DNA of 21,325 bases from Bacillota bacterium (GTDB taxonomy: Bacteria > Bacillota > Clostridia > Oscillospirales > Acutalibacteraceae): assembly GCA_030705695.1 (NCBI GenBank), contig JAUZPX010000021.1, forward strand, positions 1 through 21,325, read 5' to 3'. The notes under the pieces were generated by a model. That model worked only from the letters and a program-made list of their open reading frames with translations. It was not told where the DNA came from and made no database searches. Position 1 is the first letter of the stretch. Each line of letters opens with the position of its first letter. A program made the translations under genes and the position numbers. Of the stretch, positions 6,390 through 13,373 are shown one piece after another.

Positions 6390-8618
6390 ATGACTAATAA
6401 ATCGACGAAGAAAAGGATAGTTCAAATAGCAATAATAATGGGAGTTGTTATTCTGCCATTATTATACAGTTACTTATACTTAGGGGCTTTTTGGGATCCA
6501 TATTCAACTTTGAATACACTGCCGGTTGCCGTTGTGAACAACGATAAAGGTGCTGTAATCAATGATGTAAAACGCAATTTGGGGCAAGAATTATGTGATG
6601 AGTTAAAAAAGGATAATTCCCTTAAATTTGTGTTCACTGATCAAAAAACAGCAGAGCAGGGAACAAAGGGAAGCGATTATTACGCAACGATTATGATTCC
6701 TTCAAATTTCTCATCAGATGTAGCTACATCAACAGATGTGAGCAAAAAAACTGCTACACTTACTTTTTCGCCAAATGAGAAAAGAAATTTCCTTGCTTAT
6801 CAGATTCTTGATAAAGCAATGGTTAAAATTGAATTAAGTCTTCGTTCAAAAATCAATGAAGAAATAACAACACAATTATCTAATAAGCTAAAGAAAGTGC
6901 CTGATCAATTAACTAAATTACAAAGTGGTTTGTCACAACTCGGAGATGGTTCATCATCACTTAAGAGCGGAGCCGACCTATTAAGCGGCGGAGCTTCAAC
7001 ACTTGCTAACGGAACAAGTGAGTTTGCTCAAAAGCTCAGTGAATACAAAAGCGGAACAAGTCAATTAAGCGGTGGCGCTTCTGACTTGGCAAGCGGCACA
7101 AGCAAATTCTCTGAAAAATTAAATGAATATAAAAGCGGAGTTTCAAGTGCAAAAAGCGGAGCAGACAGCCTTTCATCAGGCGCAGGTACGTTAGACAGCG
7201 GTCTTGATGCTTTACTTACTGGAGCAACTGCCTTAGAGACATCAACAAAAGATCTAGCAACGCTCAAACAAGGAGCAGATCAATTGGCAGCTGGTGCAAC
7301 TCAATTTAACAACAGTTTAATTGCCTATCCTGACGGAGTCAGTGCCTTAATTAAAAACGTTACTGATACTTCTACATTTTTAACGCAATATGTACAGAAA
7401 AACCCGTCATTGATGAATGATCCATATTTCTCTGCATTTATTACACAAATGTCCAGCTCGGAAAATCAAACAAATATTCAAACTTTATCAGCTGCCACAA
7501 CAAGCCTTAAGCAAGCTTCACAAACAATATCTACCGGAATTTCTCAAATTGCAAGCGGTACCGATAATTTAACACAACTTCAAGCAGCCATTTCATCTAT
7601 TAAAACCGGTCTGGAGAGTGCTAAAAGCGGTTCATCTAAGCTTTTATCTGGCACAAAAACATTGTCATCCGGACTTTCTACATTAAACAGCGGAGCAGGT
7701 CAACTGTTATCAGCTTCAAATAATATCAGCAGCGGTGCTGAATCTTTAAATAGCGGTACCAAAAAAGCAGCAAGCGGAGCAAGTCAGTTATTGGATGCTT
7801 CAAAAGATATTAAAAGTGGTGCCGAATCTTTAAACAGCGGAGCTCAAAAGGCTGCAAGCGGAGCAAATCAGCTTAAAGATGGAATAGCTACTGCAAAAAG
7901 TAAAGTAGATTCTTCAGTTAATGACGCATCACAGCAAGTCAAGAGCTTAGATGGTCTACCTCAGTATGCAAGTGAACCTGTAACAGTAAAAACCGAAAGT
8001 ATTAATCCTGTTCCGAATTACGGAACTGCCTTTGCACCGTATTTTATGTCACTTTCACTGTGGGTAGGAGCTATCATTATTTTTGTCGGAATTTATCTTG
8101 ATTCAGATGAGAAATTCAAGTTGCTTTCACGTCATTCCGACAGTAAACTTAAACGTACATTTGTTTATTTGTTAATAGGATTTACTCAAGCAATTGTTCT
8201 TGCAATTTTAGTTATTTTATGTTTAGGTCTGCATGTGAATCATCTCGGATTATTCCTCGCATCATGTTGTCTGGTTTCAATGGTATTCCTTTCAATTGTA
8301 CAATTCCTTATGGTTTTCTTGAAAGATTCAGGTAAATTTCTGTCACTTGTACTGTTGATTTTGCAGTTGACATCATGCGGCGGAACTTTCCCAATGGAAA
8401 CCGTACCTAAATTCTTCAACTTGATTTATCCGTTCATGCCTATGACATATTCCGTAAAACTGTTCAAAGAAACAATCAGCGGCGGAGATTACGGCGTCTT
8501 CTGGCAAAATGCAGGAATACTTTTTGCTGTATTTGCAGTCTTTACAGCGCTAACAATTATATTGTCTGTTGTAAAGCACACGAAGAGAAAAGCCGAGGCA
8601 GCAGCATTAGCAGCATAA
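6390..8618 (+). CDS. YhgE/Pip family membrane protein (ABC-2 permease-like) with Ser-Gly-Ala repeats
   Basis: The family includes Lactococcus Pip (phage infection protein) and Bacillus YhgE. The 742 residues have an N-terminal membrane segment (about 10-32), then LPVAVVNNDKGA, the family signature that opens a large outside domain. About residues 180-510 are filled with Ser/Gly/Ala-rich repeats of about 7 residues (SGASxLxxGxxxL), expected to form long alpha-helical coiled coils. Five membrane segments at the C-terminus (about 550-735) resemble the ABC-2 permease fold, including a TSCGGTFPMETVPKFF loop. The domain contains two tandem duplications of exactly 84 nt (see findings). ATG 6390 has GGAGG 7 nt upstream. 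Substrate and function are unknown for most members; a part in envelope export is possible. It is likely controlled by the TetR protein upstream. Confidence 0.9.
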   Translation: MTNKSTKKRIVQIAIIMGVVILPLLYSYLYLGAFWDPYSTLNTLPVAVVNNDKGAVINDVKRNLGQELCDELKKDNSLKFVFTDQKTAEQGTKGSDYYATIMIPSNFSSDVATSTDVSKKTATLTFSPNEKRNFLAYQILDKAMVKIELSLRSKINEEITTQLSNKLKKVPDQLTKLQSGLSQLGDGSSSLKSGADLLSGGASTLANGTSEFAQKLSEYKSGTSQLSGGASDLASGTSKFSEKLNEYKSGVSSAKSGADSLSSGAGTLDSGLDALLTGATALETSTKDLATLKQGADQLAAGATQFNNSLIAYPDGVSALIKNVTDTSTFLTQYVQKNPSLMNDPYFSAFITQMSSSENQTNIQTLSAATTSLKQASQTISTGISQIASGTDNLTQLQAAISSIKTGLESAKSGSSKLLSGTKTLSSGLSTLNSGAGQLLSASNNISSGAESLNSGTKKAASGASQLLDASKDIKSGAESLNSGAQKAASGANQLKDGIATAKSKVDSSVNDASQQVKSLDGLPQYASEPVTVKTESINPVPNYGTAFAPYFMSLSLWVGAIIIFVGIYLDSDEKFKLLSRHSDSKLKRTFVYLLIGFTQAIVLAILVILCLGLHVNHLGLFLASCCLVSMVFLSIVQFLMVFLKDSGKFLSLVLLILQLTSCGGTFPMETVPKFFNLIYPFMPMTYSVKLFKETISGGDYGVFWQNAGILFAVFAVFTALTIILSVVKHTKRKAEAAALAA
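6981..7148 (+). repeat. Two tandem 84 bp coding repeats in the YhgE/Pip gene
   Basis: Copies at 6981-7064 and 7065-7148 each encode 28 residues (four heptads) beginning LSGGAS and sharing the F-x2-KL-x-EYKSG pattern. The copies have diverged at many synonymous positions, so the duplication is not recent. Confidence 0.8.
7713..7880 (+). repeat. Second pair of tandem 84 bp repeats in the YhgE/Pip gene
   Basis: Copies at 7713-7796 and 7797-7880 each start with the codons for Ala-Ser and contain SGAESLNSG, then KAASGA and Q(L). The period is again exactly 84 nt, as in the pair at 6981-7148. Confidence 0.8.
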
Positions 8619-8634
8619 TTTAAAAATGAAAGCA

Positions 8635-8667
8635 GCCCGCAAGGAGTAAAATCCTTGCGGGCCTTTT
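8635..8667. terminator. Terminator between the YhgE/Pip and flavodoxin genes
   Basis: A perfect G+C-rich 11 bp stem (GCCCGCAAGGA / TCCTTGCGGGC) with a 6 nt loop is followed by CCTTTTAA. On the minus strand the tail is also T-rich, so it can end both convergent transcripts. Confidence 0.88.
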
Positions 8668-8685
8668 AATATGATTGAAAAATAA

Positions 8686-9165
8686 TTAATCAATTTTTTC
8701 AGCGAACTCTCTGATATCTTTTTCATTCCAGTTATTGTATTTTATTTTATCGCCTTTTCCGAATTGCCCTCCTAAAACTGTGCTGCCTTTTAATTTTAGA
8801 GAATATTTACTGACTAGAGGAGTTATATATCTTTCGGTTGCGATTTTAACTGCTTCTTCTTTTGTTCTTGTACCTGTATCTACAGAATTTAAAACACCTG
8901 CTGCAGTTGCAAAAAGATAAAGATTTTTAATGTTTTTTCCGTTTTTCTTTAAAAAGCTTTTAACACCACGCTTCCAAAGACCTGCCATAATTGAGGATCC
9001 TGCTATGACGATATTGTAAGTATCAAGTTCTTTTATTTTGTTTTTTAAAACTTTGTTTTCAAAAACATCAACAGAATAACCTTTGTTTATCAAAACTTCT
9101 TCAATTACTTTTGCAGTTTTGCCTGTAAATCCATTTCTTGTTCCAAAAAGAATCAATGCTTTCAT
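8686..9165 (-). CDS. Flavodoxin-domain protein (HemG-like / flavodoxin_5)
   Basis: This 159-residue cytoplasmic protein has a flavodoxin fold. The N-terminal strand and phosphate loop read MKALILFGTRNGFTGKTA (FMN-phosphate binding, residues 8-17). The middle, IVIAGSSIMAGLWKRGVKSFLKKN (about 52-75), resembles the matching part of HemG-type protoporphyrinogen oxidases, and LYLFATAAG (about 82-90) is the next strand and flavin loop. It could serve as an electron carrier or an FMN-dependent oxidoreductase. No heme-biosynthesis gene is nearby, so HemG activity should not be assumed. The start ATG 9165 has AAGGAG upstream. The gene is monocistronic, divergent from the ammonium transporter. Confidence 0.82.
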   Translation of the reverse strand: MKALILFGTRNGFTGKTAKVIEEVLINKGYSVDVFENKVLKNKIKELDTYNIVIAGSSIMAGLWKRGVKSFLKKNGKNIKNLYLFATAAGVLNSVDTGTRTKEEAVKIATERYITPLVSKYSLKLKGSTVLGGQFGKGDKIKYNNWNEKDIREFAEKID

Positions 9166-9367
9166 GATATCAACTCCTTAATAATTATATTATAATCAAT
9201 TGTAATTCAATATAAATATATTACATTAATTTTTAAATATCAAGCTAAATTTATAAAATTATTATAAGTATTAAAACCGGAAATTTGATTCGATTTTTGA
9301 AATATCATGCAAAAAAAATCTAATTTGTTATTTCATGCTAATCTTAAGGCTATAAACTGAAATTCAA

Positions 9368-9387
9368 CTTGCAAAAGCTTGCAAAAC
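9368..9387 (+). repeat. Tandem 10 bp direct repeat at the amt promoter
   Basis: CTTGCAAAAG at 9368-9377 is followed at once by CTTGCAAAAC at 9378-9387. The second copy contains the -35 hexamer. A 10 bp period places both copies on the same face of the helix, as expected for a cooperative regulator site. Confidence 0.5.
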
Positions 9388-9406
9388 TAGAATGTTATGT
9401 TATAAT
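9379..9406 (+). promoter_or_regulatory. Promoter of the ammonium transporter gene
   Basis: TTGCAA (9379-9384), a 16 bp spacer and a consensus TATAAT (9401-9406). The start codon follows after a leader of about 40 nt carrying AGGGGGAAC. The rest of 9166-9450 is A+T-rich with no gene that I can see. Confidence 0.7.
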
Positions 9407-9450
9407 TATCTGGGCGTTTTTATGAAAATAATTTAATAGGGGGAACAAAA

Positions 9451-11139
9451 GTGAATTCAGTAGATACCATTTTTCTGGTTTTAGGCACTGTTCTTGTCTT
9501 TATTATGCATGGCGGATTTGCAATGCTTGAGGCAGGTTTAACACAGCCTAAGAACTCCGGTAATGCCATTATGAAAATCATTATGGATATATGCCTGGGT
9601 TCAATTGCTTTTTTTGTTATTGGTTTTAGTCTGATTTACAACAAATCGTTTTTCGGCATTATCGGTATGCCAAATTTCTTCTTTCTAAGTAGTAACTCAT
9701 TGAAAGTTCCGTCAGCAGTATTTATGATTTATCAAACAGTGTTCTGTGTTGCTGTTGCTTCAATTGTTTCAGGAGCAATTGCCGAAAGAGCAAAGTTTAT
9801 ATCATACTGTTTCTTAAGCCTTGCAATTTCAGCTATTATTTATCCAGTTGCAGCTCACTGGGTATGGGGTAATGGTTGGCTTCAACAGCTTGGTTTCCAT
9901 GATTTTGCAGGAGGCGCAGCCATTCACTTGGTTGGCGGTATTGCTGCTTTTGTTGGTGCAGCTGTCATCGGACCTCGTGTTGGGAAATACACAAAAAGCG
10001 GAAAAGCTCGAGCAATTCCAGGACAGAGCCTTACGCTTGCCGCACTTGGCGTATTTATTCTTTGGTTCGGATGGTTTGGTTTCAACGGAAGCTGCTCAGT
10101 TACAGCTTCGGGAACCGATTTAAATACCATGGGAAATGTAATGTTAACAACAAACCTATCAGCAACCGCTGCTGCAATTGTTGCCATGATTTTCACTTGG
10201 GCACTTTACAAAAAACCTGATATTTCAATGACAATGAACGGTGTACTCGCAGGTTTGGTATCAATTACCTGCTGCTGCGATGTTGTTTCGCCTCTTTCGG
10301 CAATACTCATTGGTTCAGTTGCATCAGTAATCATGGTTTTAAGTATTGAATTTATTGATAAAAAACTCCGTATTGATGATCCTGTCGGTGCAATTTCCGT
10401 GCATGGAGTATCAGGTGCTGTAGGACTTATAATGTCAGGATTCCTTGCGAAGAATGGCGGACTGTTTTACGGCGGTGGATTACATATGTTAGGTGTTCAA
10501 TTCCTTGGCATTTTTGCTTTGGTTTTGTGGATTGGTTTAAGTTCTTTCATTGTGTTCAAAGTTATAGATAAACTCATTGGTTTGAGAGTAACAGCATCTG
10601 AGGAAATTAACGGTTTGGATGTTGAGCAACACGGACTTGAAAGCAACTTTATTGAAATTCAGCAAGTTAATATGGATATGAAAAAGTCTGTTAAAGAAAT
10701 CATCACTAACGAGACAAAACCTGTTTCTGTTGAGGATGCTGTACCTGTTGAACTAAGAGCTTCAAAAGAATCTGTTTACTCCGATGTTAAGATGACTAAG
10801 ATCGAAATTATCACAAGGCAGAGCAAATTCGACGAATTAAAAGCAGCTCTTAATGAAATAGGTGTTAAAGGAATAACAGTAGCTAATGTGTTGGGCTATG
10901 GAATGCAAAAGGGCCGTGCTGAGTATTACCGTGGTGTTGAAATTGAACCAACACTTCTGCCGAAAATTTCAGTTACAGCTGTAGTTTGCAAAATCCCTGT
11001 TGATCTTGTTGTACAAACGGCAAGAAAGGTTTTATACACAGGAAAAGTCGGCGATGGTAAAATATTTATCTATGATGTTGAAAATGTGGTTAAAATTCGT
11101 ACAGGTGAAGAAGGATACGAAGCCTTACAAGACGACTAA
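9451..11139 (+). CDS. amt: Ammonium transporter fused to a C-terminal PII (GlnB/GlnK) domain
   Basis: This inner-membrane channel moves ammonium into the cell. The 562 residues hold an Amt domain (about 1-385, about 11 membrane segments), a linker (about 386-445) and a PII domain (446-555). Amt pore residues are present: Asp151 and His159 (as E. coli Asp160/His168), Trp137/Trp139, FGWFGFNGS (about 206-214) and His318 in SVHGVSGAVG. The PII part has IEIITRQSKFDELKAAL, the T-loop GMQKGRAEYYRG with LPK, TGKVGDGKIF (530-539) and the KIRTGEEG end. In GlnK, Tyr51 is uridylylated and the T-loop blocks the channel; here that position is Ile498, while Tyr493 (Tyr46-equivalent) stays. Control therefore probably uses ligands (ATP/ADP, 2-oxoglutarate) rather than uridylylation. 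Amt-PII fusions are known in Firmicutes. GTG 9451 follows AGGGGGAAC. Confidence 0.95.
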   Translation: MNSVDTIFLVLGTVLVFIMHGGFAMLEAGLTQPKNSGNAIMKIIMDICLGSIAFFVIGFSLIYNKSFFGIIGMPNFFFLSSNSLKVPSAVFMIYQTVFCVAVASIVSGAIAERAKFISYCFLSLAISAIIYPVAAHWVWGNGWLQQLGFHDFAGGAAIHLVGGIAAFVGAAVIGPRVGKYTKSGKARAIPGQSLTLAALGVFILWFGWFGFNGSCSVTASGTDLNTMGNVMLTTNLSATAAAIVAMIFTWALYKKPDISMTMNGVLAGLVSITCCCDVVSPLSAILIGSVASVIMVLSIEFIDKKLRIDDPVGAISVHGVSGAVGLIMSGFLAKNGGLFYGGGLHMLGVQFLGIFALVLWIGLSSFIVFKVIDKLIGLRVTASEEINGLDVEQHGLESNFIEIQQVNMDMKKSVKEIITNETKPVSVEDAVPVELRASKESVYSDVKMTKIEIITRQSKFDELKAALNEIGVKGITVANVLGYGMQKGRAEYYRGVEIEPTLLPKISVTAVVCKIPVDLVVQTARKVLYTGKVGDGKIFIYDVENVVKIRTGEEGYEALQDD

Positions 11140-11156
11140 TTGTAAAGAGATATATG

Positions 11157-11203
11157 AAAACTCGCAAAGTCTTTAATTTAAGACTTTGCGAGTTTTAGTT
11201 TTT
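11157..11203 (+). terminator. Terminator of the ammonium transporter gene
   Basis: A perfect 17 bp stem (11157-11173 with 11180-11196, loop TAATTT) is followed by AGTTTTTG. It lies 18 nt after the stop codon. Confidence 0.88.
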
Positions 11204-11260
11204 GATTATAAATATAAGCAAAAATCCGCACTAAAAAATAACTCCCGAAAAATAATTGAG

Positions 11261-11461
11261 TTATCGTGGTAGGGTTTGTTCTTCGCATAGCTCTTCAAGC
11301 GTTACGTCTAAAGCTTTTGCAATTTTAATTGCATTTGAAACAAGACAATCATCACGTTTTTCTATATCTTGCAGTGTTCGGCGGTGAAGCCCAGTTTCTT
11401 CAGATAACTTTTGAATACTTATGTTTTTATTATTTCTCAGCTCTCTAATTTGCACAATCAT
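11261..11461 (-). CDS. Small XRE-family helix-turn-helix regulator
   Basis: This protein is only 66 residues and consists almost wholly of a Cro/C1-type DNA-binding domain: IRELRNNKNISIQKLSEETG, then LHRRTLQDIEKRD (recognition helix about 26-34) and NAIKIAKALDVTLEELCE. It has no ligand or dimer domain and should bind DNA as a dimer. AAGGAG ends just 2 nt before ATG 11461; the GTG two codons later (11455) has better spacing (8 nt) and may be the real start. It lies downstream of tRNA-Arg on the same strand. The 5' region holds two AACATCA direct repeats (11509-11515 and 11527-11533), a possible site for its own control. The regulated genes are not evident. Confidence 0.8.
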   Translation of the reverse strand: MIVQIRELRNNKNISIQKLSEETGLHRRTLQDIEKRDDCLVSNAIKIAKALDVTLEELCEEQTLPR

Positions 11462-11582
11462 TTCTCCTTTTTATGCCAATTAAAATAGTTATAATAATAT
11501 CAATTGCGAACATCACTTAAGATTATAACATCAGTATTATGGAGAGGAAAAATCGGCTGTTTTAAAAATAGCTTAAATAAGT

Positions 11583-11657
11583 TGGCACCCCCAACAGGAA
11601 TCGAACCTGTAACTGACCCTTAGGAGGGGTCTGTTATATCCATTTAACTATGGGGGC
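11583..11657 (-). tRNA. tRNA-Arg (anticodon CCU)
   Basis: The minus strand gives a complete cloverleaf of 75 nt including an encoded CCA. The acceptor GCCCCCA pairs with TGGGGGT, the anticodon stem GACCC/GGGTC carries loop CTCCTAA (anticodon CCT), and the T arm is ACAGG-TTCGATT-CCTGT. It reads AGG codons. Confidence 0.95.
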
Positions 11658-11668
11658 TAATATTAAAT

Positions 11669-11696
11669 TTAATAATAAAAACTATAGTTATGTAAA
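11669..11696 (-). promoter_or_regulatory. Possible promoter of tRNA-Arg
   Basis: On the minus strand, TTTACA (11696-11691), a 16 bp spacer and TATTAA (11674-11669), a few bases before the mature tRNA 5' end. Confidence 0.4.
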
Positions 11697-11831
11697 CAGA
11701 ATACGCTTAATTTTTATTTATGTTTTTGCTAAATTGGAGCGTAATGAAATAATTCTATCTGATTCAATTAGCTTTGTCAAGAATAATGCCAAATAATGGG
11801 GAAAACTATGATAATAATTACGATTTTCATA

Positions 11832-11860
11832 TTGACAAACTACTGCTTCTATGATAAAAT
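11832..11860 (+). promoter_or_regulatory. Promoter of the tRNA-Ser pair
   Basis: TTGACA (11832-11837), a 17 bp spacer and TAAAAT (11855-11860) with an upstream TG, a strong extended-type promoter that probably drives both serine tRNAs. The rest of 11697-11831 shows no recognisable gene. Confidence 0.75.
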
Positions 11861-11877
11861 AACGCTCAGCGGCATTC

Positions 11878-11966
11878 GGAGGGGTGTCCGAGCGGTTTAA
11901 GGAGCTAGTCTTGAAAACTAGTGATTCCGAAAGGAACCAAGGGTTCGAATCCCTTCCCCTCCGCCA
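11878..11966 (+). tRNA. tRNA-Ser (anticodon UGA)
   Basis: A complete 89 nt class II tRNA with encoded CCA. The acceptor GGAGGGG pairs with CCCCTCC; the anticodon stem CTAGT/ACTAG has loop CTTGAAA (anticodon TGA). The long variable arm (GATTCCGAAAGGAACC region) is typical of serine tRNAs. It reads UCA codons. Confidence 0.97.
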
Positions 11967-12001
11967 ATTTTATAATAATTTTTTTATATAGATTTCACGA
12001 T

Positions 12002-12091
12002 GGAGAAGTACTCAAGTGGTGAAGAGGCTCCCCTGCTAAGGGAGTAGGTCGGGTAACTGGCGCAAGGGTTCAAATCCCTTCTTCTCCGCCA
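12002..12091 (+). tRNA. tRNA-Ser (anticodon GCU)
   Basis: A complete 90 nt class II tRNA with encoded CCA. The acceptor GGAGAAG pairs with CTTCTCC; the anticodon stem CTCCC/GGGAG has loop CTGCTAA (anticodon GCT). A long variable arm is present. It reads AGC/AGU codons and lies 35 bp after tRNA-Ser(UGA), probably in one transcript. Confidence 0.97.
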
Positions 12092-12093
12092 AA

Positions 12094-12127
12094 AATCGTC
12101 AATCTTACGGTTGACGGTTTTTTTATT
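12094..12127 (+). terminator. Terminator of the tRNA-Ser pair
   Basis: The hairpin CGTCAA (12097-12102) / TTGACG (12111-12116) extends to about 9-10 bp with flanking A-T and G-T pairs, followed by a T-run to 12124. The 3' arm is also the -35 of the next promoter. Confidence 0.75.
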
Positions 12128-12139
12128 TCTTGATATAAT
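12111..12139 (+). promoter_or_regulatory. Promoter of the Nudix hydrolase gene, overlapping the tRNA terminator
   Basis: TTGACG (12111-12116), a 17 bp spacer and consensus TATAAT (12134-12139). The -35 hexamer is the 3' arm of the preceding terminator hairpin. Confidence 0.65.
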
Positions 12140-12175
12140 TACATAAAGATTGTTAATATATTAGGTTGTGTAATT

Positions 12176-12667
12176 GTGGAATTAAATTATAATGTCGATT
12201 GTGGCTTTTCAAGTGAAAACCTATGGTTTAGGTATCGAGCAGCAGCTATAATTATTGAAGATGAGCTCGTTCTGGTTGCAAGTAATGATGTTTCCAATTA
12301 CTTTTACTCTGTTGGCGGTGCTGTACATATTGGTGAAAAAGCTGAGGATGCTGTTGTTAGAGAAGTTTTTGAAGAAACTGGCATCAAATATGAAGTAGAC
12401 AGATTGATTGTTATACACGAAAATTTCTTTATGGGAGATAATTTAACGGCAGATAAGTATTGTCACGAAGTTGCATTTTATTTTTTGATGAAATCAAAAG
12501 GACATAAAAACTTAAACAGTAATAGTGAATGCCTTTATGGCAAAGAGTATATGAATTGGATTGCAATTGATGACTTGAAAAATCATACGGTTTATCCAAC
12601 ATTTTTATCCGAAGTACTTACAACACTACCGAAAGATGTAAGACACATCATTACTAAAGAGTATTAA
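12176..12667 (+). CDS. Nudix hydrolase
   Basis: This 163-residue enzyme carries a perfect Nudix box, G-x5-E-x7-REVFEETGI (about residues 48-70), which binds metal and cleaves nucleoside-diphosphate-linked substrates. The sheet strands before the box (AAAIIIEDELVLVAS, then FYSVGG) and the later WIAIDDL match small stand-alone Nudix proteins. The substrate cannot be deduced. The start is taken as GTG 12176; the upstream AGG (12163-12165) is a weak ribosome binding site at a slightly long distance. A strong promoter is at 12111-12139, and the transcript would end at the hairpin 12803-12838. Between 12668 and 12802 I see no gene, only a loose TAATGGG/CCCATTA inverted repeat (12714-12753). Confidence 0.88.
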   Translation: MELNYNVDCGFSSENLWFRYRAAAIIIEDELVLVASNDVSNYFYSVGGAVHIGEKAEDAVVREVFEETGIKYEVDRLIVIHENFFMGDNLTADKYCHEVAFYFLMKSKGHKNLNSNSECLYGKEYMNWIAIDDLKNHTVYPTFLSEVLTTLPKDVRHIITKEY

Positions 12668-12802
12668 TCACTACTGCGCATAACCATTACGATATGGTTT
12701 CAATTCTATAGAATAATGGGTTTATTTCGGAGTTACATTTTAAGACCCCATTAACTTTATGTTTGTGCGGTTTTTACTTTATTAACAATTGCAATAGTAA
12801 GC

Positions 12803-12840
12803 AAGCCCCATATAAACACAAATGTTTATATGGGGCTTTT
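12803..12840. terminator. Terminator between the Nudix and TIGR04086 genes
   Basis: A perfect stem of 14-16 bp (GCCCCATATAAACA / TGTTTATATGGGGC, loop CAAA) is followed by TTTTGTG on the plus strand. It lies 30 nt past the TIGR04086 stop on the minus strand and about 135 nt past the Nudix stop, and may end both. Confidence 0.85.
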
Positions 12841-12867
12841 GTGATTAACGCTGCTTATCAAATTGTA

Positions 12868-13287
12868 TTAGTATTTCGGCTTTTTAGATTTTTTATTAAT
12901 GCTGAAAATTCCTCCTATAGCACCTGATATAACCATAATTGCAGCTTTTGTTAAAGTTATTGCACTGATTGTTTCTGTAGAAGAGGAGAGACCTGCAATT
13001 AGAACAATTAAAAACACAAATAAACCTGTAATCATGCCAAACAGTAAGCCTTTGTTTTTTAATATGCGTACAGTTATATAACCGCCAAAGAATGTGCTTA
13101 TACAGCTTATTATTAACACTACAAGGCTAATTATGTTTGCAGGCAGATTTTGCGATTTAACAAGCACAAATGTTATTAGAGAGATAAGCAACATACAAAT
13201 AATCGCCGCTGAAAGAACACCAATAGCAACAGCCTTTACATAATGCATTGTACTGCTTTGTGTAAAGGCTGTTTTATAAATCTTCAA
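12868..13287 (-). CDS. TIGR04086 (DUF3792) family membrane protein
   Basis: A small integral membrane protein with four hydrophobic segments (about residues 18-42, 48-68, 76-96 and 108-128), a conserved-looking SCISTFFGGYITVRILKNKGLLFGMITG core and a basic C-terminus (KKSKKPKY). This family usually lies next to yajC and tgt in Clostridia, as here; its function is unknown. The longest frame starts at ATG 13326 but has no ribosome binding site. TTG 13287 has GGGGGTG 6 nt upstream, so I prefer 139 residues. The upstream ATG lies inside an inverted repeat (13301-13334) that ends right at this ribosome binding site. The gene follows yajC by about 86 bp on this start. Confidence 0.82.
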   Translation of the reverse strand: MKIYKTAFTQSSTMHYVKAVAIGVLSAAIICMLLISLITFVLVKSQNLPANIISLVVLIISCISTFFGGYITVRILKNKGLLFGMITGLFVFLIVLIAGLSSSTETISAITLTKAAIMVISGAIGGIFSINKKSKKPKY

Positions 13288-13300
13288 TTCTGACACCCCC

Positions 13301-13334
13301 GAATACTTAGATACCGATGTATTCATAAGTATTC
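13301..13334. promoter_or_regulatory. Inverted repeat adjoining the ribosome binding site of the TIGR04086 gene
   Basis: GAATACTTA (13301-13309) and TAAGTATTC (13326-13334) are perfect 9 bp arms around 16 bases that include a further ATAC/GTAT pairing. In the minus-strand mRNA the hairpin would end directly before GGGGGTG. A second palindrome, ATGAATTATTCAT, is at 13344-13356. Confidence 0.5.
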
Positions 13335-13373
13335 AGACAAGATATGAATTATTCATTTGTTATGATAATAAAA

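Noticed and set aside
6950..7890. Dense short repeats that could look like a CRISPR or satellite array
   Set aside because: The repeats are inside one long open frame, encode Ser-Gly-Ala heptads and are diverged at codon third positions; there are no constant repeats with unique spacers.
11583..12091. tRNA cluster as an integration site of a mobile element
   Set aside because: No integrase, no duplicated tRNA 3' end and no change of gene content beside the tRNAs were seen in this window.
12668..12802. Possible small gene or RNA between the Nudix gene and its terminator
   Set aside because: No frame with a ribosome binding site and no promoter were found; the TAATGGG/CCCATTA pair has a 26-base loop and is probably chance.
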